A DNA stretch of 64,000 nt from Allobosea sp. 67-29 (lineage in GTDB: Bacteria; Pseudomonadota; Alphaproteobacteria; Rhizobiales; Beijerinckiaceae), in contig NZ_MKSQ01000007.1 of NCBI RefSeq assembly GCF_001898115.1, positions 285,324 to 349,323 on the forward strand. The letters are read 5' to 3'. Each line of letters opens with the position of its first letter. Position 1 is the first letter of the stretch. This document shows, one piece after another, positions 46,751 through 56,319 of this stretch. The translations under genes were made by a program, and so were the position numbers. Under the pieces are notes generated by a model that did not search any database, had not been told where the DNA came from, and saw only the letters and a list, made by a program, of their open reading frames with translations.

Positions 46751-47644
46751 ATGACTGTGACGGCATCATTTCGCTGGCGCGAGCCCAGCATACTGCCCGG
46801 CTTCGGGCTGGCGCTGGGCGTCACCGTGACGGCGCTGTCGCTGATCGTGCTGATTCCCCTGACGGGTCTCTTCGCAAAAGCCGCCGGCGCCGGGCCTGCC
46901 GATATCTGGGCCGTGGCGACCTCGCCGCGGACGCTCGCCGCACTCAGGCTTTCCTTCGCCGGCGCCTTGGTCGCGGCGCTGGTCAACACCGTCTTCGGGC
47001 TCATCCTCGCCTGGGTGCTGGTGCGCTACGAGTTTCCCGGACGGCGGCTGATCGACGCTGCCGTCGACCTGCCCTTCGCCCTGCCGACGGCGGTGGCCGG
47101 TATCTCGCTCGCCGCGATCTATGCGCCGAACGGCTGGGTCGGCTCCTGGCTGGCACCGCTGGCCTTCCGCGTCACGATTCCCTTCACCGACATCGCCTTC
47201 GGTTTTGACGGCAAGGTCGCCTATACGCCGCTCGGGGTGATGGTAGCGCTCATCTTCATCGGCCTGCCTTTCGTCGTGCGCACCGTCCAGCCGGTGCTGG
47301 AGGAGTTGCAGGGCGACGTCGAGGAAGCGGCCGCCCTGCTCGGCGCCAGCCGGCTGCGAACCGTATTTTGCGTCGTCCTGCCGCCGGTGCTGCCGGCCCT
47401 GCTGACCGGCTTCGTCCTCGCCTTCGCAAGGGCGGTCGGCGAATACGGCTCGGTGATCTTCATCGCCGGCAACATCCCGATGGTCTCGGAGATCGCGCCG
47501 CTGCTGATCGTGATCCGTCTGGAACAGTTCGATTACGCCGGCGCCGCGGTGATGGCAGCGATGATGCTGCTGATCTCCTTCGCGCTCATCCTCGCCGTCA
47601 ACCTCGTGCAGGCGAAGGCGCGCCGGAGATATGGGGATGTCTGA
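46751..47644 (+). CDS. cysT: Sulfate ABC transporter permease CysT
   Basis: About 297 aa, six hydrophobic segments. LPGFGLALGVTVTALSLIVLIPL at the start, VDLPFALPTAVAGISLAAIYAPNGWVGS, and EAA loop VEEAAALLGASRLRTVFCVVLPPVLPALLTGFVLAFARAVGEYGSVIFIAGNIP, all typical of CysT. Starts 3 nt after the binding protein and overlaps cysW. Confidence 0.93.
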   Translation: MTVTASFRWREPSILPGFGLALGVTVTALSLIVLIPLTGLFAKAAGAGPADIWAVATSPRTLAALRLSFAGALVAALVNTVFGLILAWVLVRYEFPGRRLIDAAVDLPFALPTAVAGISLAAIYAPNGWVGSWLAPLAFRVTIPFTDIAFGFDGKVAYTPLGVMVALIFIGLPFVVRTVQPVLEELQGDVEEAAALLGASRLRTVFCVVLPPVLPALLTGFVLAFARAVGEYGSVIFIAGNIPMVSEIAPLLIVIRLEQFDYAGAAVMAAMMLLISFALILAVNLVQAKARRRYGDV

Positions 47645-48524
47645 CGCCACTCTTCCCACCGCCGCCGCGCCGGCGCGGCGCGAAACCGGCCGCGCCCGGA
47701 GAGAGAGTCGGCGCGTTCAGTTCGTGCTGATCGCCGTCTCGCTCGCCTTCTTGCTGTTCTTCCTGCTGCTGCCCCTGGCCACCGTCTTCGTCGAGGCTGC
47801 CGCCCGCGGCTGGGAGGCCTATCGCGCCGCGATCACCGAGCCCGATGCGCTGGCGGCAGTCCGGCTGACTCTGCTGGTCGCGGCCATCGCTGTGCCGTTC
47901 AACACGATCGTCGGCATCGCGGCTGCCTGGGCCATCGCCAAATTCGAGTTCCGCGGCAAGAACCTGCTGATCAGCCTGATCGACCTGCCCTTCTCGGTGT
48001 CGCCGGTGATCGCCGGCCTCGTCTTCGTGCTGCTTTTCGGCGCGCAGGGTTATTTCGGGAGCTGGCTCCAGGCGCATGGCGTGAAGATCGTATTCGCCTT
48101 GCCGGGGCTGATCCTCGCCACGGTGTTCGTGACCTTCCCCTTCGTGGCGCGCGAGCTGATCCCGCATATGCAGTCTCTCGGCTCGGCCGACGAGGAGGCG
48201 GCGCTGACGCTCGGCGCCTCGCCGTGGCGCACCTTCCTCACCGTCACCCTGCCGAACGTGAAATGGAGCCTGTTCTACGGCATTTTGCTCTGCAACGCCC
48301 GGGCGATGGGCGAATTCGGCGCGGTCGCCGTCGTCTCCGGAAAGATCCGGGGCGAGACCAACACCATGCCGCTGCATGTCGAGATCCTCTACAACGAATA
48401 TATGGGGCCGGCTGCCTTCGCCGTCGCCTCGCTGCTGGCGGGGCTCGCCCTCGTCACGCTCGTGCTCAAGACGCTGCTGGAATGGCATTACGGCGACGCC
48501 ATCGCCGCCAGCCGTCGCCATTGA
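47637..48524 (+). CDS. cysW: Sulfate ABC transporter permease CysW
   Basis: About 295 aa, six hydrophobic segments. [48 protein letters not shown], and EAA loop [51 protein letters not shown] are diagnostic. ATG 47637 is preferred over 47631 because GGAG (47624-47627) is 9 nt away rather than 3. Overlaps the cysT end by 8 nt. Confidence 0.92.
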   Translation: MSDATLPTAAAPARRETGRARRESRRVQFVLIAVSLAFLLFFLLLPLATVFVEAAARGWEAYRAAITEPDALAAVRLTLLVAAIAVPFNTIVGIAAAWAIAKFEFRGKNLLISLIDLPFSVSPVIAGLVFVLLFGAQGYFGSWLQAHGVKIVFALPGLILATVFVTFPFVARELIPHMQSLGSADEEAALTLGASPWRTFLTVTLPNVKWSLFYGILLCNARAMGEFGAVAVVSGKIRGETNTMPLHVEILYNEYMGPAAFAVASLLAGLALVTLVLKTLLEWHYGDAIAASRRH

Positions 48525-48552
48525 CGCCCGCACAGGACGAAGGACGTTCCCC

Positions 48553-49599
48553 ATGTCGGTCGCCGTCACCATCGAGGCCATCGAGAAGCGCTTCGAGAAC
48601 TTCCCGGCGCTGCGCGGCGTCTCGCTCGACATCCAGCCGGGCGAACTCGTTGCGCTGCTGGGGCCCTCCGGCTCGGGCAAGACGACACTGCTGCGCCTGA
48701 TTGCCGGGCTGGAAGAGGCGGATCGCGGCCGCGTGCTCTTCGGCGAGACCGACACGCGTGACCTCTCGCTGCGCGAGCGCCGCATCGGCTTCGTCTTCCA
48801 GCAATATGCCCTGTTCAAGACGATGAACGTCGCCGACAACATCGCCTTCGGCCTGCGCTCCCGCCCGCGCGACGCGCGGCCCGACGCCGCGGAAATCCGC
48901 AAGCGCGTCAAGGACCTGCTCGAGCTCGTTCAGTTGCCGGGTCTGGACAAGCGCTATCCCAGCCAGCTCTCCGGCGGCCAGCGCCAGCGCGTGGCGCTCG
49001 CTCGCGCGCTGGCGATCGAGCCGCGCGTGCTGCTGCTCGACGAGCCCTTCGGCGCGCTGGACGCCAAGGTGCGCAAGGATCTGCGCGCCTGGCTGCGCGA
49101 ACTGCACGGCCGCACCGGCCACACCACCGTCTTCGTCACCCACGATCAGGAGGAGGCACTGGAGCTGGCGGACCGTGTCGCCATCCTCAACGACGGCCGC
49201 ATCGAGCAGGTCGGCTCGGCCGACGACGTCTACGACCATCCGGCGACACCTTTCGTCTGCGAGTTCCTCGGCGAGGTGAACAAGCTGCCGGTCAAGGTCG
49301 TCGGCAGCCAGGCCTTCTTCGACAACCGGCCGGTACTGGGCGGGCTGACGCAGAACCAGGGTGGCGCGGCGGCGCTCTATGTCCGGCCGCAGCATCTGCG
49401 CATCGTCGACGAGACGCCGCTGGCGCTCCCTGGCACGGTCGAGCATCTGCGCCGCAACGGCCCCCTGCGCCGGGCCGAAGTCGCGATCGATGGCTTGAAG
49501 AAGCGCCTCGACGTCGATCTCGCCAGCCAGGTCGCCCCGGCGATCGGCGAGCGCGTCAAGCTGCGCATCACGCACGGCAACCTGTTCGCAGCGGCCTAG
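48553..49599 (+). CDS. cysA: Sulfate/thiosulfate ABC transporter ATPase CysA
   Basis: About 348 aa. Walker [10 protein letters not shown] near residue 38, Q-loop [22 protein letters not shown], signature [16 protein letters not shown], Walker [21 protein letters not shown], switch [15 protein letters not shown], and a C-terminal regulatory (TOBE-like) domain from about residue 240 ([20 protein letters not shown]). Completes a sulfate importer next to sulfite reductase genes. Confidence 0.94.
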   Translation: MSVAVTIEAIEKRFENFPALRGVSLDIQPGELVALLGPSGSGKTTLLRLIAGLEEADRGRVLFGETDTRDLSLRERRIGFVFQQYALFKTMNVADNIAFGLRSRPRDARPDAAEIRKRVKDLLELVQLPGLDKRYPSQLSGGQRQRVALARALAIEPRVLLLDEPFGALDAKVRKDLRAWLRELHGRTGHTTVFVTHDQEEALELADRVAILNDGRIEQVGSADDVYDHPATPFVCEFLGEVNKLPVKVVGSQAFFDNRPVLGGLTQNQGGAAALYVRPQHLRIVDETPLALPGTVEHLRRNGPLRRAEVAIDGLKKRLDVDLASQVAPAIGERVKLRITHGNLFAAA

Positions 49600-49833
49600 A
49601 ACAAGAAGGGCGAAGGTCAGGACGGCGCACGCCGCGGAGGATGCCCGGGACTGCGGCTGCATCGACCTCCAAGGCCACCGGCAATTGCGACAAGTTCCGG
49701 GTCGAGGCATCCGCCCCAAGGACCGGCTCGAACGATGCTGGCGGATGGCTGACATGTCGGCTGCAACGAGGACCGCGCGCCGCACAGCCGCTATAAGTTC
49801 GAGGACGGCGACTCGAAGGAAGGACACCCCGGC
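49600..49833. other. Intergenic region cysA / SDR gene
   Basis: 234 nt with no convincing coding frame and no clear terminator after cysA. Contains the ribosome site GAAGGAAGGA just before the next ATG. Nothing else recognised. Confidence 0.3.
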
Positions 49834-50583
49834 ATGGCCCAGGAATTCAGCGGCAAGCGCGTGATCGTGATGGGCGGAAGCCGCGGCATCGGCCGCTCCA
49901 TCGCGCTGGGATTTGCGGCCGGCGGCGCCGCCGTCTCGATCTGCGCCCGGGGAGCGGGACCGCTCGAAGCGGCGCGCCGGGAGATCGAGGCGCTCGGCGT
50001 CGCCGCTCACGCGGCCAGCGTCGATCTCGCCGACGCCGACGCGATCGCCGCCTATGTGCCGGAGGCCGTGAAGGCTCTCGGCGGGCTCGACGTGCTCGTC
50101 AACAACGCCTCAGGCTTCGGCCAGACCGATGACGAGCAGGGCTGGGCCGCCTCGTTCGACATCGACATGATGGCGATCGTCCGCGGCAGCCACGCCGCCA
50201 TCCCCCATATGAAACCGGGGTCGTCGATCGTGAACATCTCGTCGATCTCGGCCTTGCGGGCGTCGTCGCGGGCCGCGCCCTACGGCGCCATCAAGGCCGC
50301 GGTGATGCATTACACGGCGAGCCAGGCGAAGATGCTGTCGCGGCAGGGCATCCGGGTGAACTGCGTCGCGCCCGGCTCGATCGAATTCCCGGGCGGCTCG
50401 TGGGAGGACCGGAAGACCTCGAACCCGGCCCTCTATCAGGCGACGCTCGCCAGCATCCCGTTCGGCCGGATGGGCCGGCCCGAGGAAGTCGCCGAGGTCG
50501 TGCTGTTCCTGGCGTCCGACAAGGCGAGCTGGGTCACCGCGCAGAGCATCGTCGTCGATGGCGGGCAGCTCGTCGGCCCCTGA
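49834..50583 (+). CDS. SDR-family NAD(P)-dependent oxidoreductase
   Basis: About 249 aa, classical short-chain dehydrogenase. Cofactor motif VMGGSRGIGRSIALGFA (GxxxGxG variant), NNASG after the fourth strand, catalytic SSISALRASSRAAPYGAIKAAVMHY with Ser, Tyr-x3-Lys, and C-terminal LFLASDKASWVTAQSIVVDGGQLVGP. FabG-like in length. The substrate (3-oxoacyl, sugar or alcohol) cannot be told. GAAGGAAGGA precedes the start. Confidence 0.88.
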   Translation: MAQEFSGKRVIVMGGSRGIGRSIALGFAAGGAAVSICARGAGPLEAARREIEALGVAAHAASVDLADADAIAAYVPEAVKALGGLDVLVNNASGFGQTDDEQGWAASFDIDMMAIVRGSHAAIPHMKPGSSIVNISSISALRASSRAAPYGAIKAAVMHYTASQAKMLSRQGIRVNCVAPGSIEFPGGSWEDRKTSNPALYQATLASIPFGRMGRPEEVAEVVLFLASDKASWVTAQSIVVDGGQLVGP

Positions 50584-50704
50584 CCCGGGTCGGCCGGCGG
50601 GAAGCGAAAACCGGATTCCACTTTCGCGCGCGATGCCATAGCCTCCGCCTCCGAATCCCGCCGGCATCAAGAGCGGCGGTCCTCGATCCGGACAGGAGAT
50701 CGCG

Positions 50705-51142
50705 ATGAAGGCACGCGCGAAATGGGTTGAAGGCATGGCCTTCATGGGCGAGGCCGGCAGCGGCCACGCCGTCATGATGGACGGTGCGCCGGAATATGGC
50801 GGCCGCAATATCGGCATCCGGCCGATGGAGATGCTGTTGATCGGGCTTGCCGGCTGCACCGGCTTCGACGTCGTCAGCATCCTCAAGAAGGGCCGCGAGG
50901 CGGTCACCGGCTGCGAGGTCGAGGTCGAGGCCGAGCGCGCCACGACCGACCCCAAGGTCTTCACGAAGATCCACCTGCATTACCGCATCACCGGCAGGGA
51001 CCTCTCGCGGGCCAAGGCCGAGCGCGCCGTCACATTGTCGAAGGAAAAATACTGTTCCGCTTCGATCATGCTCGGGGCGACCGCCGAGATGAGCTACGCG
51101 CTCGACGTGACCGACGCATCGCAGACGGACGACGACGCATGA
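50705..51142 (+). CDS. OsmC-family peroxide reductase-like protein (YhfA type)
   Basis: About 145 aa. PMEMLLIGLAGCTGFDVVSILKKGRE and LSKEKYCSASIMLGATAEMSYAL contain the two OsmC cysteines (near residues 49 and 116) that reduce organic hydroperoxides. AGGAG lies 7 nt before the ATG. Its stop overlaps the sulfurtransferase start (ATGA), suggesting joint function in thiol/sulfane-sulfur or peroxide handling. Confidence 0.87.
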   Translation: MKARAKWVEGMAFMGEAGSGHAVMMDGAPEYGGRNIGIRPMEMLLIGLAGCTGFDVVSILKKGREAVTGCEVEVEAERATTDPKVFTKIHLHYRITGRDLSRAKAERAVTLSKEKYCSASIMLGATAEMSYALDVTDASQTDDDA

Positions 51143-52005
51143 GCCGGCCCGCATTCGCAGGACTGATCGCGCCGGACGCCCTCGCCGCGCGGCTCGGCGA
51201 CGAAAACCTCGTCGTCATCGATATCCGCACCGCCGCCGATGGCGGCCGGGGGGCTTTCGAGGCGGGCCACATCCCCGGCGCCGTCCATTCCGACTACGCG
51301 GCCGATGGCTGGCGGGCGAAGATCGGCAACGCGCCGGGCATGCTGCCGTCCACGGCTCATCTCGCAGCACTTGCCGGGCGCCTCGGCATCGGGCCGCATG
51401 ACGACGTCGTCATCGTTCCGGCCGGCACGGCCGCGACCGATTTCGCCGCGGCGGCACGGGTGTACTGGACGCTGAAGTTCATCGGCCACGGCCAGCAGGC
51501 GATCCTCGACGGCGGCTTCAAGGCCTGGACGAGCGATGCCGAGCGCCCGGTCGAGAGCGGCCCGTCGCAGCCGGAGAACGCCGCGCCCTACCCGGTCGTG
51601 GCGCAGCAGCAGCTCCGCAGCACGACCGACGCGACCTTCGTGGCCTCCCGCAGCAAGCAGGCTAGCCTGGTCGATGCGCGTGGGCCGGGCTATTTCGAGG
51701 GGCGCGAGAAGGCGGCCGAGGCGACGCGCGGCGGCCATATCCCCGGGGCGATCGCACGCGACTATGCAGGCGCCTTCGAGCCGGGCACCGGCAGACTCAA
51801 GCCGCGCGCCGAGCTGGAACGGCTCTTTGCTCCGGTGCCGCGGGGACCGGTGATTTCCTATTGCAACACCGGTCATTCGGCGGCCGCGAACTGGTTCGTG
51901 CTCTCCGAGCTACTCGGCCGCGACGAGGTCGCGCTCTATGACGGCTCGATGACCGACTGGACGCAGGACCCCGAGCGCCCGGTCGCGACCGGCAAGGCGG
52001 CCTGA
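51139..52005 (+). CDS. sseA: Thiosulfate/3-mercaptopyruvate sulfurtransferase (two rhodanese domains)
   Basis: About 288 aa. N-terminal inactive rhodanese domain ([30 protein letters not shown]) and C-terminal active domain ([34 protein letters not shown]) with the catalytic cysteine in [18 protein letters not shown]. The CNTGHSA loop lies between thiosulfate- and mercaptopyruvate-type signatures, so substrate preference is open. Translationally coupled to OsmC. Confidence 0.87.
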   Translation: MSRPAFAGLIAPDALAARLGDENLVVIDIRTAADGGRGAFEAGHIPGAVHSDYAADGWRAKIGNAPGMLPSTAHLAALAGRLGIGPHDDVVIVPAGTAATDFAAAARVYWTLKFIGHGQQAILDGGFKAWTSDAERPVESGPSQPENAAPYPVVAQQQLRSTTDATFVASRSKQASLVDARGPGYFEGREKAAEATRGGHIPGAIARDYAGAFEPGTGRLKPRAELERLFAPVPRGPVISYCNTGHSAAANWFVLSELLGRDEVALYDGSMTDWTQDPERPVATGKAA

Positions 52006-52109
52006 GCCGCTTTCGATTGCAAATCAGGCTGAAAAGGTTCAAAGGAAGCGCCGATCGCGTGCCCCGACGCGCGGCGCTTCCTGACATTCTGGACATAAGC
52101 CATCAGCCG

Positions 52110-53429
52110 ATGAACGCCGTCGCGCCGAAAATTTCCTTTGTTTCTCTGGGCTGCCCCAAGGCGCTCGTCGATTCCGAACGGATCATCACCTCGCTGCGTT
52201 CCGAGGGTTACGAGCTCTCCAAGAGCCATGCCGGCGCCGATCTCGTCATCGTCAACACCTGCGGCTTCCTCGATTCCGCCAAGGCGGAGTCGCTCGAGGC
52301 GATCGGCTCGGCCATGGCCGAGAACGGCAAGGTCATCGTCACCGGCTGCATGGGTGCCGAGCCGGAGCAGATCCGCGACGCTTTCCCGAACGTGCTCGCG
52401 ATCACCGGCCCGCAGGCCTATGAGAGCGTCGTCTCCGCGGTGCACCAGGCCGTGCCGCCCAAGCACGATCCCTTCATCGATCTCGTGCCCGACCAGGGCG
52501 TGAAGCTGACGCCGCGACACTATGCCTATCTCAAGATTTCAGAGGGTTGCAACAATCGCTGCACCTTCTGCATCATCCCCAAGCTGCGCGGCGACCTGGT
52601 CTCCCGGCCGATCGGCGACGTGCTGCGCGAAGCTGAGAAGCTGGCCAAGGCCGGCGTCAAGGAACTGCTGGTGATCTCGCAGGACACCAGCGCCTACGGC
52701 CTCGATATCAAATATGCGCCCTCGATGTTCAAGGATCGGGAGATCCGCACCCGTTTCTTCGAGCTCGCCCGCGAGCTCGGCCAGATGGGGATGTGGGTGC
52801 GCCTGCACTATGTCTACCCCTACCCGCATGTCGACGAGGTGATCCCGCTGATGCAGGAAGGGCTCGTGCTGCCCTATCTCGACATCCCGTTCCAGCACGC
52901 CTCGCCGAACGTCCTGAAGGCGATGAAGCGCCCAGCGCATCAGGACCGCACGCTCGACCGCATCCGGAAGTGGCGCGAGATCTGCCCCGACCTCGCCATC
53001 CGCTCGACCTTCATCGTCGGCTTCCCCGGCGAGACCGAGGAGGATATGCAGATCCTGCTCGACTGGCTGAAGGAGGCAAGGCTCGAGCGCGTCGGCGCGT
53101 TCAAATACGAGCCGGTCAAAGGTGCCCCCGCCAATGACCTCGGCCTTGCCCTCGTCCCCGAGGAGGAGAAGGAGGCGCGCTGGCACCGCTTCATGAAGGC
53201 TCAAGCCGAGATTTCCGCCCGCATCGTCAAGGGCCGCGTCGGCAAGCGCATTCCGGTGATCATCGACGAGGCCGGCCCGACCGTCGCCAAGGGCCGCTCG
53301 AAATGGGATGCGCCCGAGATCGACGGCAACGTCTATGTCGCGAGCCGTCGCCCACTGCGCCCGGGCGACATTGTCACGGTCAAGATCGAGCGGGCCGACG
53401 CCTACGACCTGCACGGCATCGCGGTTTGA
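52110..53429 (+). CDS. rimO: Ribosomal protein uS12 (S12) Asp methylthiotransferase RimO
   Basis: About 439 aa radical-SAM enzyme. N-terminal UPF0004 cluster domain ([45 protein letters not shown]), radical-SAM cysteines in [18 protein letters not shown] near residue 148, QDTSAYG, and a C-terminal TRAM domain ([33 protein letters not shown]). QDTSAYG and CTFCIIP identify RimO rather than MiaB. ATG 52110 matches the family; an in-frame extension to 52017 is less likely. Confidence 0.95.
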   Translation: MNAVAPKISFVSLGCPKALVDSERIITSLRSEGYELSKSHAGADLVIVNTCGFLDSAKAESLEAIGSAMAENGKVIVTGCMGAEPEQIRDAFPNVLAITGPQAYESVVSAVHQAVPPKHDPFIDLVPDQGVKLTPRHYAYLKISEGCNNRCTFCIIPKLRGDLVSRPIGDVLREAEKLAKAGVKELLVISQDTSAYGLDIKYAPSMFKDREIRTRFFELARELGQMGMWVRLHYVYPYPHVDEVIPLMQEGLVLPYLDIPFQHASPNVLKAMKRPAHQDRTLDRIRKWREICPDLAIRSTFIVGFPGETEEDMQILLDWLKEARLERVGAFKYEPVKGAPANDLGLALVPEEEKEARWHRFMKAQAEISARIVKGRVGKRIPVIIDEAGPTVAKGRSKWDAPEIDGNVYVASRRPLRPGDIVTVKIERADAYDLHGIAV

Positions 53430-53445
53430 AGCCAGCTTTTCGGAG

Positions 53446-53498
53446 CCCTCATCCTTCGGGACGCCGCTCCCCACGGCACCTCAGAATGAGGGTTGAGG
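53446..53498 (-). repeat. Dispersed palindromic repeat, copy 2
   Basis: Reverse complement of this block aligns with 28015-28062: CCTCA-CCCTCAT-GAGG-GCCGTG-GCGGCGTC-CGAAGGATG in the same order, with a few substitutions and a 3-nt length difference. It lies just after rimO and may fold into a hairpin that also helps end transcription. Confidence 0.65.
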
Positions 53499-53522
53499 TT
53501 TTGCCTCCAGGTCGGACCATTT

Positions 53523-53849
53523 TCAATTGAAGGCGCAGAGCCGGCGGATCGTCCGGCCGTTACGGTCATGCGCCGTGCCGAGGCTGCTGCAGCCATCGGC
53601 AACCGGAACCGCCTGCGCCTGCTCGGCCCGCTTCGGCGGCTCGGCGCAGATACCGGGAGCGCAACCCATATCCGCATAGCGCAGGAGCACCGGCCTGGTG
53701 ACACGGACCCGTCCCTGCTCCGCATCCTTGACGACGGCGGCGGAGGCCGCGTCCTGCCCGCCAGGCCCCCGCAATTGCTGTGCCAGCGCAACGCCGGAAA
53801 GACCCAAAGTACCGATCAGAAAGATGACTGCCTGAAACCTGGTCGACAT
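53523..53849 (-). CDS. Small secreted hypothetical protein
   Basis: About 108 aa. N-terminal Sec signal (MSTRFQAVIFLIGTLGLSGVALAQQ, cleavage after ALA). The mature part has four cysteines (MGCAPGICAEPP, DGCSSLG, RRLCAFN) that could form two disulfides in the periplasm. No family recognised. AGGA lies about 7 nt before the ATG. Convergent with rimO. Confidence 0.6.
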   Translation of the reverse strand: MSTRFQAVIFLIGTLGLSGVALAQQLRGPGGQDAASAAVVKDAEQGRVRVTRPVLLRYADMGCAPGICAEPPKRAEQAQAVPVADGCSSLGTAHDRNGRTIRRLCAFN

Positions 53850-53979
53850 GACCGTCGTCCTGAAATGAACGTCAGCATCGCGCTGGCGCTCATTCGTCGC
53901 GACGTCGGTCCGCGGGGTTCACGAGGCGGAAGAAAAAACGCCTCGTGCATCGTGGCGCCGGCAAGCGCGGCCTGTTCCA

Positions 53980-54007
53980 TGCCGGGGCCGGCGAACGGGC
54001 CCCGGCA
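53980..54007 (-). terminator. Strong hairpin after the quinone oxidoreductase gene
   Basis: TGCCGGGGCC (53980-53989) and GGCCCCGGCA (53998-54007) form a 10-bp GC-rich stem with an 8-nt loop, starting 11 nt after the stop on the minus strand. A T-run is lacking, so termination efficiency is uncertain. A second stem lies at 53920-53947 (CACGAGGCG / CGCCTCGTG) around an A-rich loop. Confidence 0.45.
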
Positions 54008-54018
54008 CGAAGCGGCTG

Positions 54019-54993
54019 TCAGGGCATCAGCACCGTCGAGCCGGTGGTGCCGCGCGATTCGAGCGCGCGGTGCGCCTCGGCGGCGTCCTTCAGCGGGAAG
54101 GTCGCGTTGACCTGGATCTTGACCTTGCCGGAGAGCACGGCGTCGAACAGGTTCTTCGCCATCGCGACCATGGTCTCGCGCTTGGCAGTGTGCGTGTTCA
54201 GCGTCGGGCGCGTCACATAGAGCGAGCCCTTGCTGGCGAGGATGCCGAGGTTGAAGGCATCGACGGGACCGGAGGCATTGCCGAAGGATACCATCATGCC
54301 GAAGGGCTTCAGCGTATCGAGCGACTTCATGAAGGTGTCCTTGCCGACGCCGTCATAGACGACGTCGCACAGCGCCCCGCCGGTGATCTCCTTGACCCGC
54401 GCCGCGAAATCCTCCTCGCGGTAATTGATCACATGATCGGCCTTGTGGGCCTTGGCCAGTTCGGCCTTCTCCTTCGATCCGACGGTGCCGATCACCGTCG
54501 CGCCCAGCGCCTTGCCCCATTGGCAGAGGATCAGGCCGGTCGCCCCCGCCGCGGCGTGGACGAGGATCGTATCGCCGGGCTTCACCTTGTAGGTCCGGTG
54601 CAACAGATATTCGGCCGTCAGTCCCTTCAGCATCATGCTGGCGGCGGCCTCGTAGGAAACCCCGTCCGGCAACGCCACGACCGAGGCAGCCGGCACGATG
54701 CGCTCCTCGGCATAGGCGCCGAGCGCCGACACGACCGCGACCCGGTCGCCGACCTTGAATTCCGTCACGTTCGGCCCGACGGCGAGCACGTCGCCGGCGC
54801 TCTCGTTGCCGAGCGTGAAGGGCAATTGCGGCGCCGGATAGAGGCCGGAGCGGAAATAGGTGTCGATGAAATTCAGGCCGATGGCGCGGTTGCGGATGAG
54901 AATTTCGCCCGGCCCGGGCTGCGGCAGTACGACGTCCTCGAACACCAGGACCTCCGGACCGCCGGTCTTATGGGCGCGAATGGCTTTGACCAT
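54019..54993 (-). CDS. NADPH:quinone oxidoreductase, zeta-crystallin type
   Basis: About 324 aa, medium-chain dehydrogenase fold without zinc ligands. MVKAIRAHKTGGPEVLVFEDV, LGNESAGDVLAVGPNVTEFKVGDRVAV, the NADPH motif HAAAGATGLILCQWGKALGATVIGTVGS and VVYDGVGKDTFMKSLDTLKPFGMMVSFGNASG. ATG 54993 lies 9 nt after GGGAG; ATG 55002 abuts it. It reduces quinones or enones with NADPH. Divergent from the UbiH-like hydroxylase at 55129, a functionally sensible neighbour. Confidence 0.92.
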   Translation of the reverse strand: MVKAIRAHKTGGPEVLVFEDVVLPQPGPGEILIRNRAIGLNFIDTYFRSGLYPAPQLPFTLGNESAGDVLAVGPNVTEFKVGDRVAVVSALGAYAEERIVPAASVVALPDGVSYEAAASMMLKGLTAEYLLHRTYKVKPGDTILVHAAAGATGLILCQWGKALGATVIGTVGSKEKAELAKAHKADHVINYREEDFAARVKEITGGALCDVVYDGVGKDTFMKSLDTLKPFGMMVSFGNASGPVDAFNLGILASKGSLYVTRPTLNTHTAKRETMVAMAKNLFDAVLSGKVKIQVNATFPLKDAAEAHRALESRGTTGSTVLMP

Positions 54994-55128
54994 GAGAAGC
55001 ATCTCCCTCGATGAATGGTTCGAGCATAGTTCATCGCCCATGCAAGCAGCATCCTCGCGTAACGCAAGCCGCCCCTTGCGACTTTGCGGCCCGTGGCCAA
55101 AACGCCGCCTATCGGCTAGCGAGGGAGC

Positions 55129-56319
55129 ATGAGCACGCGCGCCGAGCAACCGGTCGATATCGCCATCGTGGGAGCCGGCCCCGTCGGGCTCGCCGCAACC
55201 CTCGCCCTCGCGACCGAGGGGCGCAGCGTCGCCCTGCTCGGCCCGCTGGCGACGCCGCGGGATGGGCGCACCGTCGCATTGCTCGACAGTTCCTGGAGCC
55301 TTCTCGCCGCGCTCGGCGTTCAGGACAGGCTGATCGAGAGGGCCGCGCCGCTCGCCGTGATGCGGCTCGTCGACGACAGCGGCAGCCTGTTCCGCCAGCC
55401 GCCGGTGGAGTTCCGCGCCTCCGAGATCGGGCTGGACGCGTTCGGCTGGAACATCGAGAACGCCGACCTGACCGAAGCCCTGGCCGAGGCCGCCAGGAAG
55501 CGGCCAGGCCTGCGCCTGCTGCCCGGGCTCGTCCGTACGATCGAGCCCGGGGACGGCGCGGTGCGGCTGTCCGGCGAAGGCTTCGCGCCGCTCAGGGCAC
55601 GGCTCGCCGTCGGTGCCGACGGGCGCAACTCCCAGATCCGCGCAGCGGCCGGCATAGCGAGCCGCGAATGGAGCTACCCGCAGGTCGCGCTGACCGGCAT
55701 CTTCGAGCACCGCCGCGACCACCGCGAGACCTCGACAGAGTTCCATACCCGCAAGGGGCCCTGCACGCTGGTGCCCCTGCCCGGCCGGCGCTCCTCATTG
55801 GTCTGGCTGCTCGATCCAGAAGAAGCGGAAGCCGTCGCGGCGCTCGATGATGACGGTTTCGCCCGCCGCGTCGAGCGTCAGGTGCAGTCGCTGCTCGGCG
55901 CGATGCGCGTCGCAGGCCCGCGCGGTCGCATCCCGATGGGCGGGCTTTCGGTCGACCGCTTCGCCGCCGGCCGCATGGCCCTCATCGGCGAGGCCGCGCA
56001 TGTCTTCCCGCCGATCGGGGCGCAGGGGCTGAATCTCGGCCTGCGCGACGTCGCGGCCCTCCGCGATGCGACCGCCGGCTCGCAGGATCCGGGCGCCGCG
56101 GCGGCGATGGCGGCCTATGGCGCGGCGCGCAGCACCGATGTCCGCTTGCGGACCGGCGCCGTCGACGCCCTCAACCGCACGCTGCTCACCGACCTGCTGC
56201 CGGCCGACCTGATGCGCGGCGCCGGACTTCTGGCCCTGTCGCGGATCGGGCCGTTGCGGCGCTTCGTGATGCGGCAGGGTCTGGCGGGCGGCTCGGCGCC
56301 GCGGCGCGGAGCCGCCTAA
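55129..56319 (+). CDS. UbiH/UbiF/COQ6-family FAD-dependent hydroxylase
   Basis: About 396 aa aromatic-ring hydroxylase. FAD motif DIAIVGAGPVGLAATLALATEG, DGRTVALLDSSW, the second FAD motif GADGRNSQIRAAAGI, and the C-terminal RMALIGEAAHVFPPIGAQGLNLGLRDVAAL, the UbiH family signature. Probably acts in ubiquinone ring hydroxylation. The stop overlaps the CoA-transferase stop by 4 nt in convergent orientation. Confidence 0.9.
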   Translation: MSTRAEQPVDIAIVGAGPVGLAATLALATEGRSVALLGPLATPRDGRTVALLDSSWSLLAALGVQDRLIERAAPLAVMRLVDDSGSLFRQPPVEFRASEIGLDAFGWNIENADLTEALAEAARKRPGLRLLPGLVRTIEPGDGAVRLSGEGFAPLRARLAVGADGRNSQIRAAAGIASREWSYPQVALTGIFEHRRDHRETSTEFHTRKGPCTLVPLPGRRSSLVWLLDPEEAEAVAALDDDGFARRVERQVQSLLGAMRVAGPRGRIPMGGLSVDRFAAGRMALIGEAAHVFPPIGAQGLNLGLRDVAALRDATAGSQDPGAAAAMAAYGAARSTDVRLRTGAVDALNRTLLTDLLPADLMRGAGLLALSRIGPLRRFVMRQGLAGGSAPRRGAA

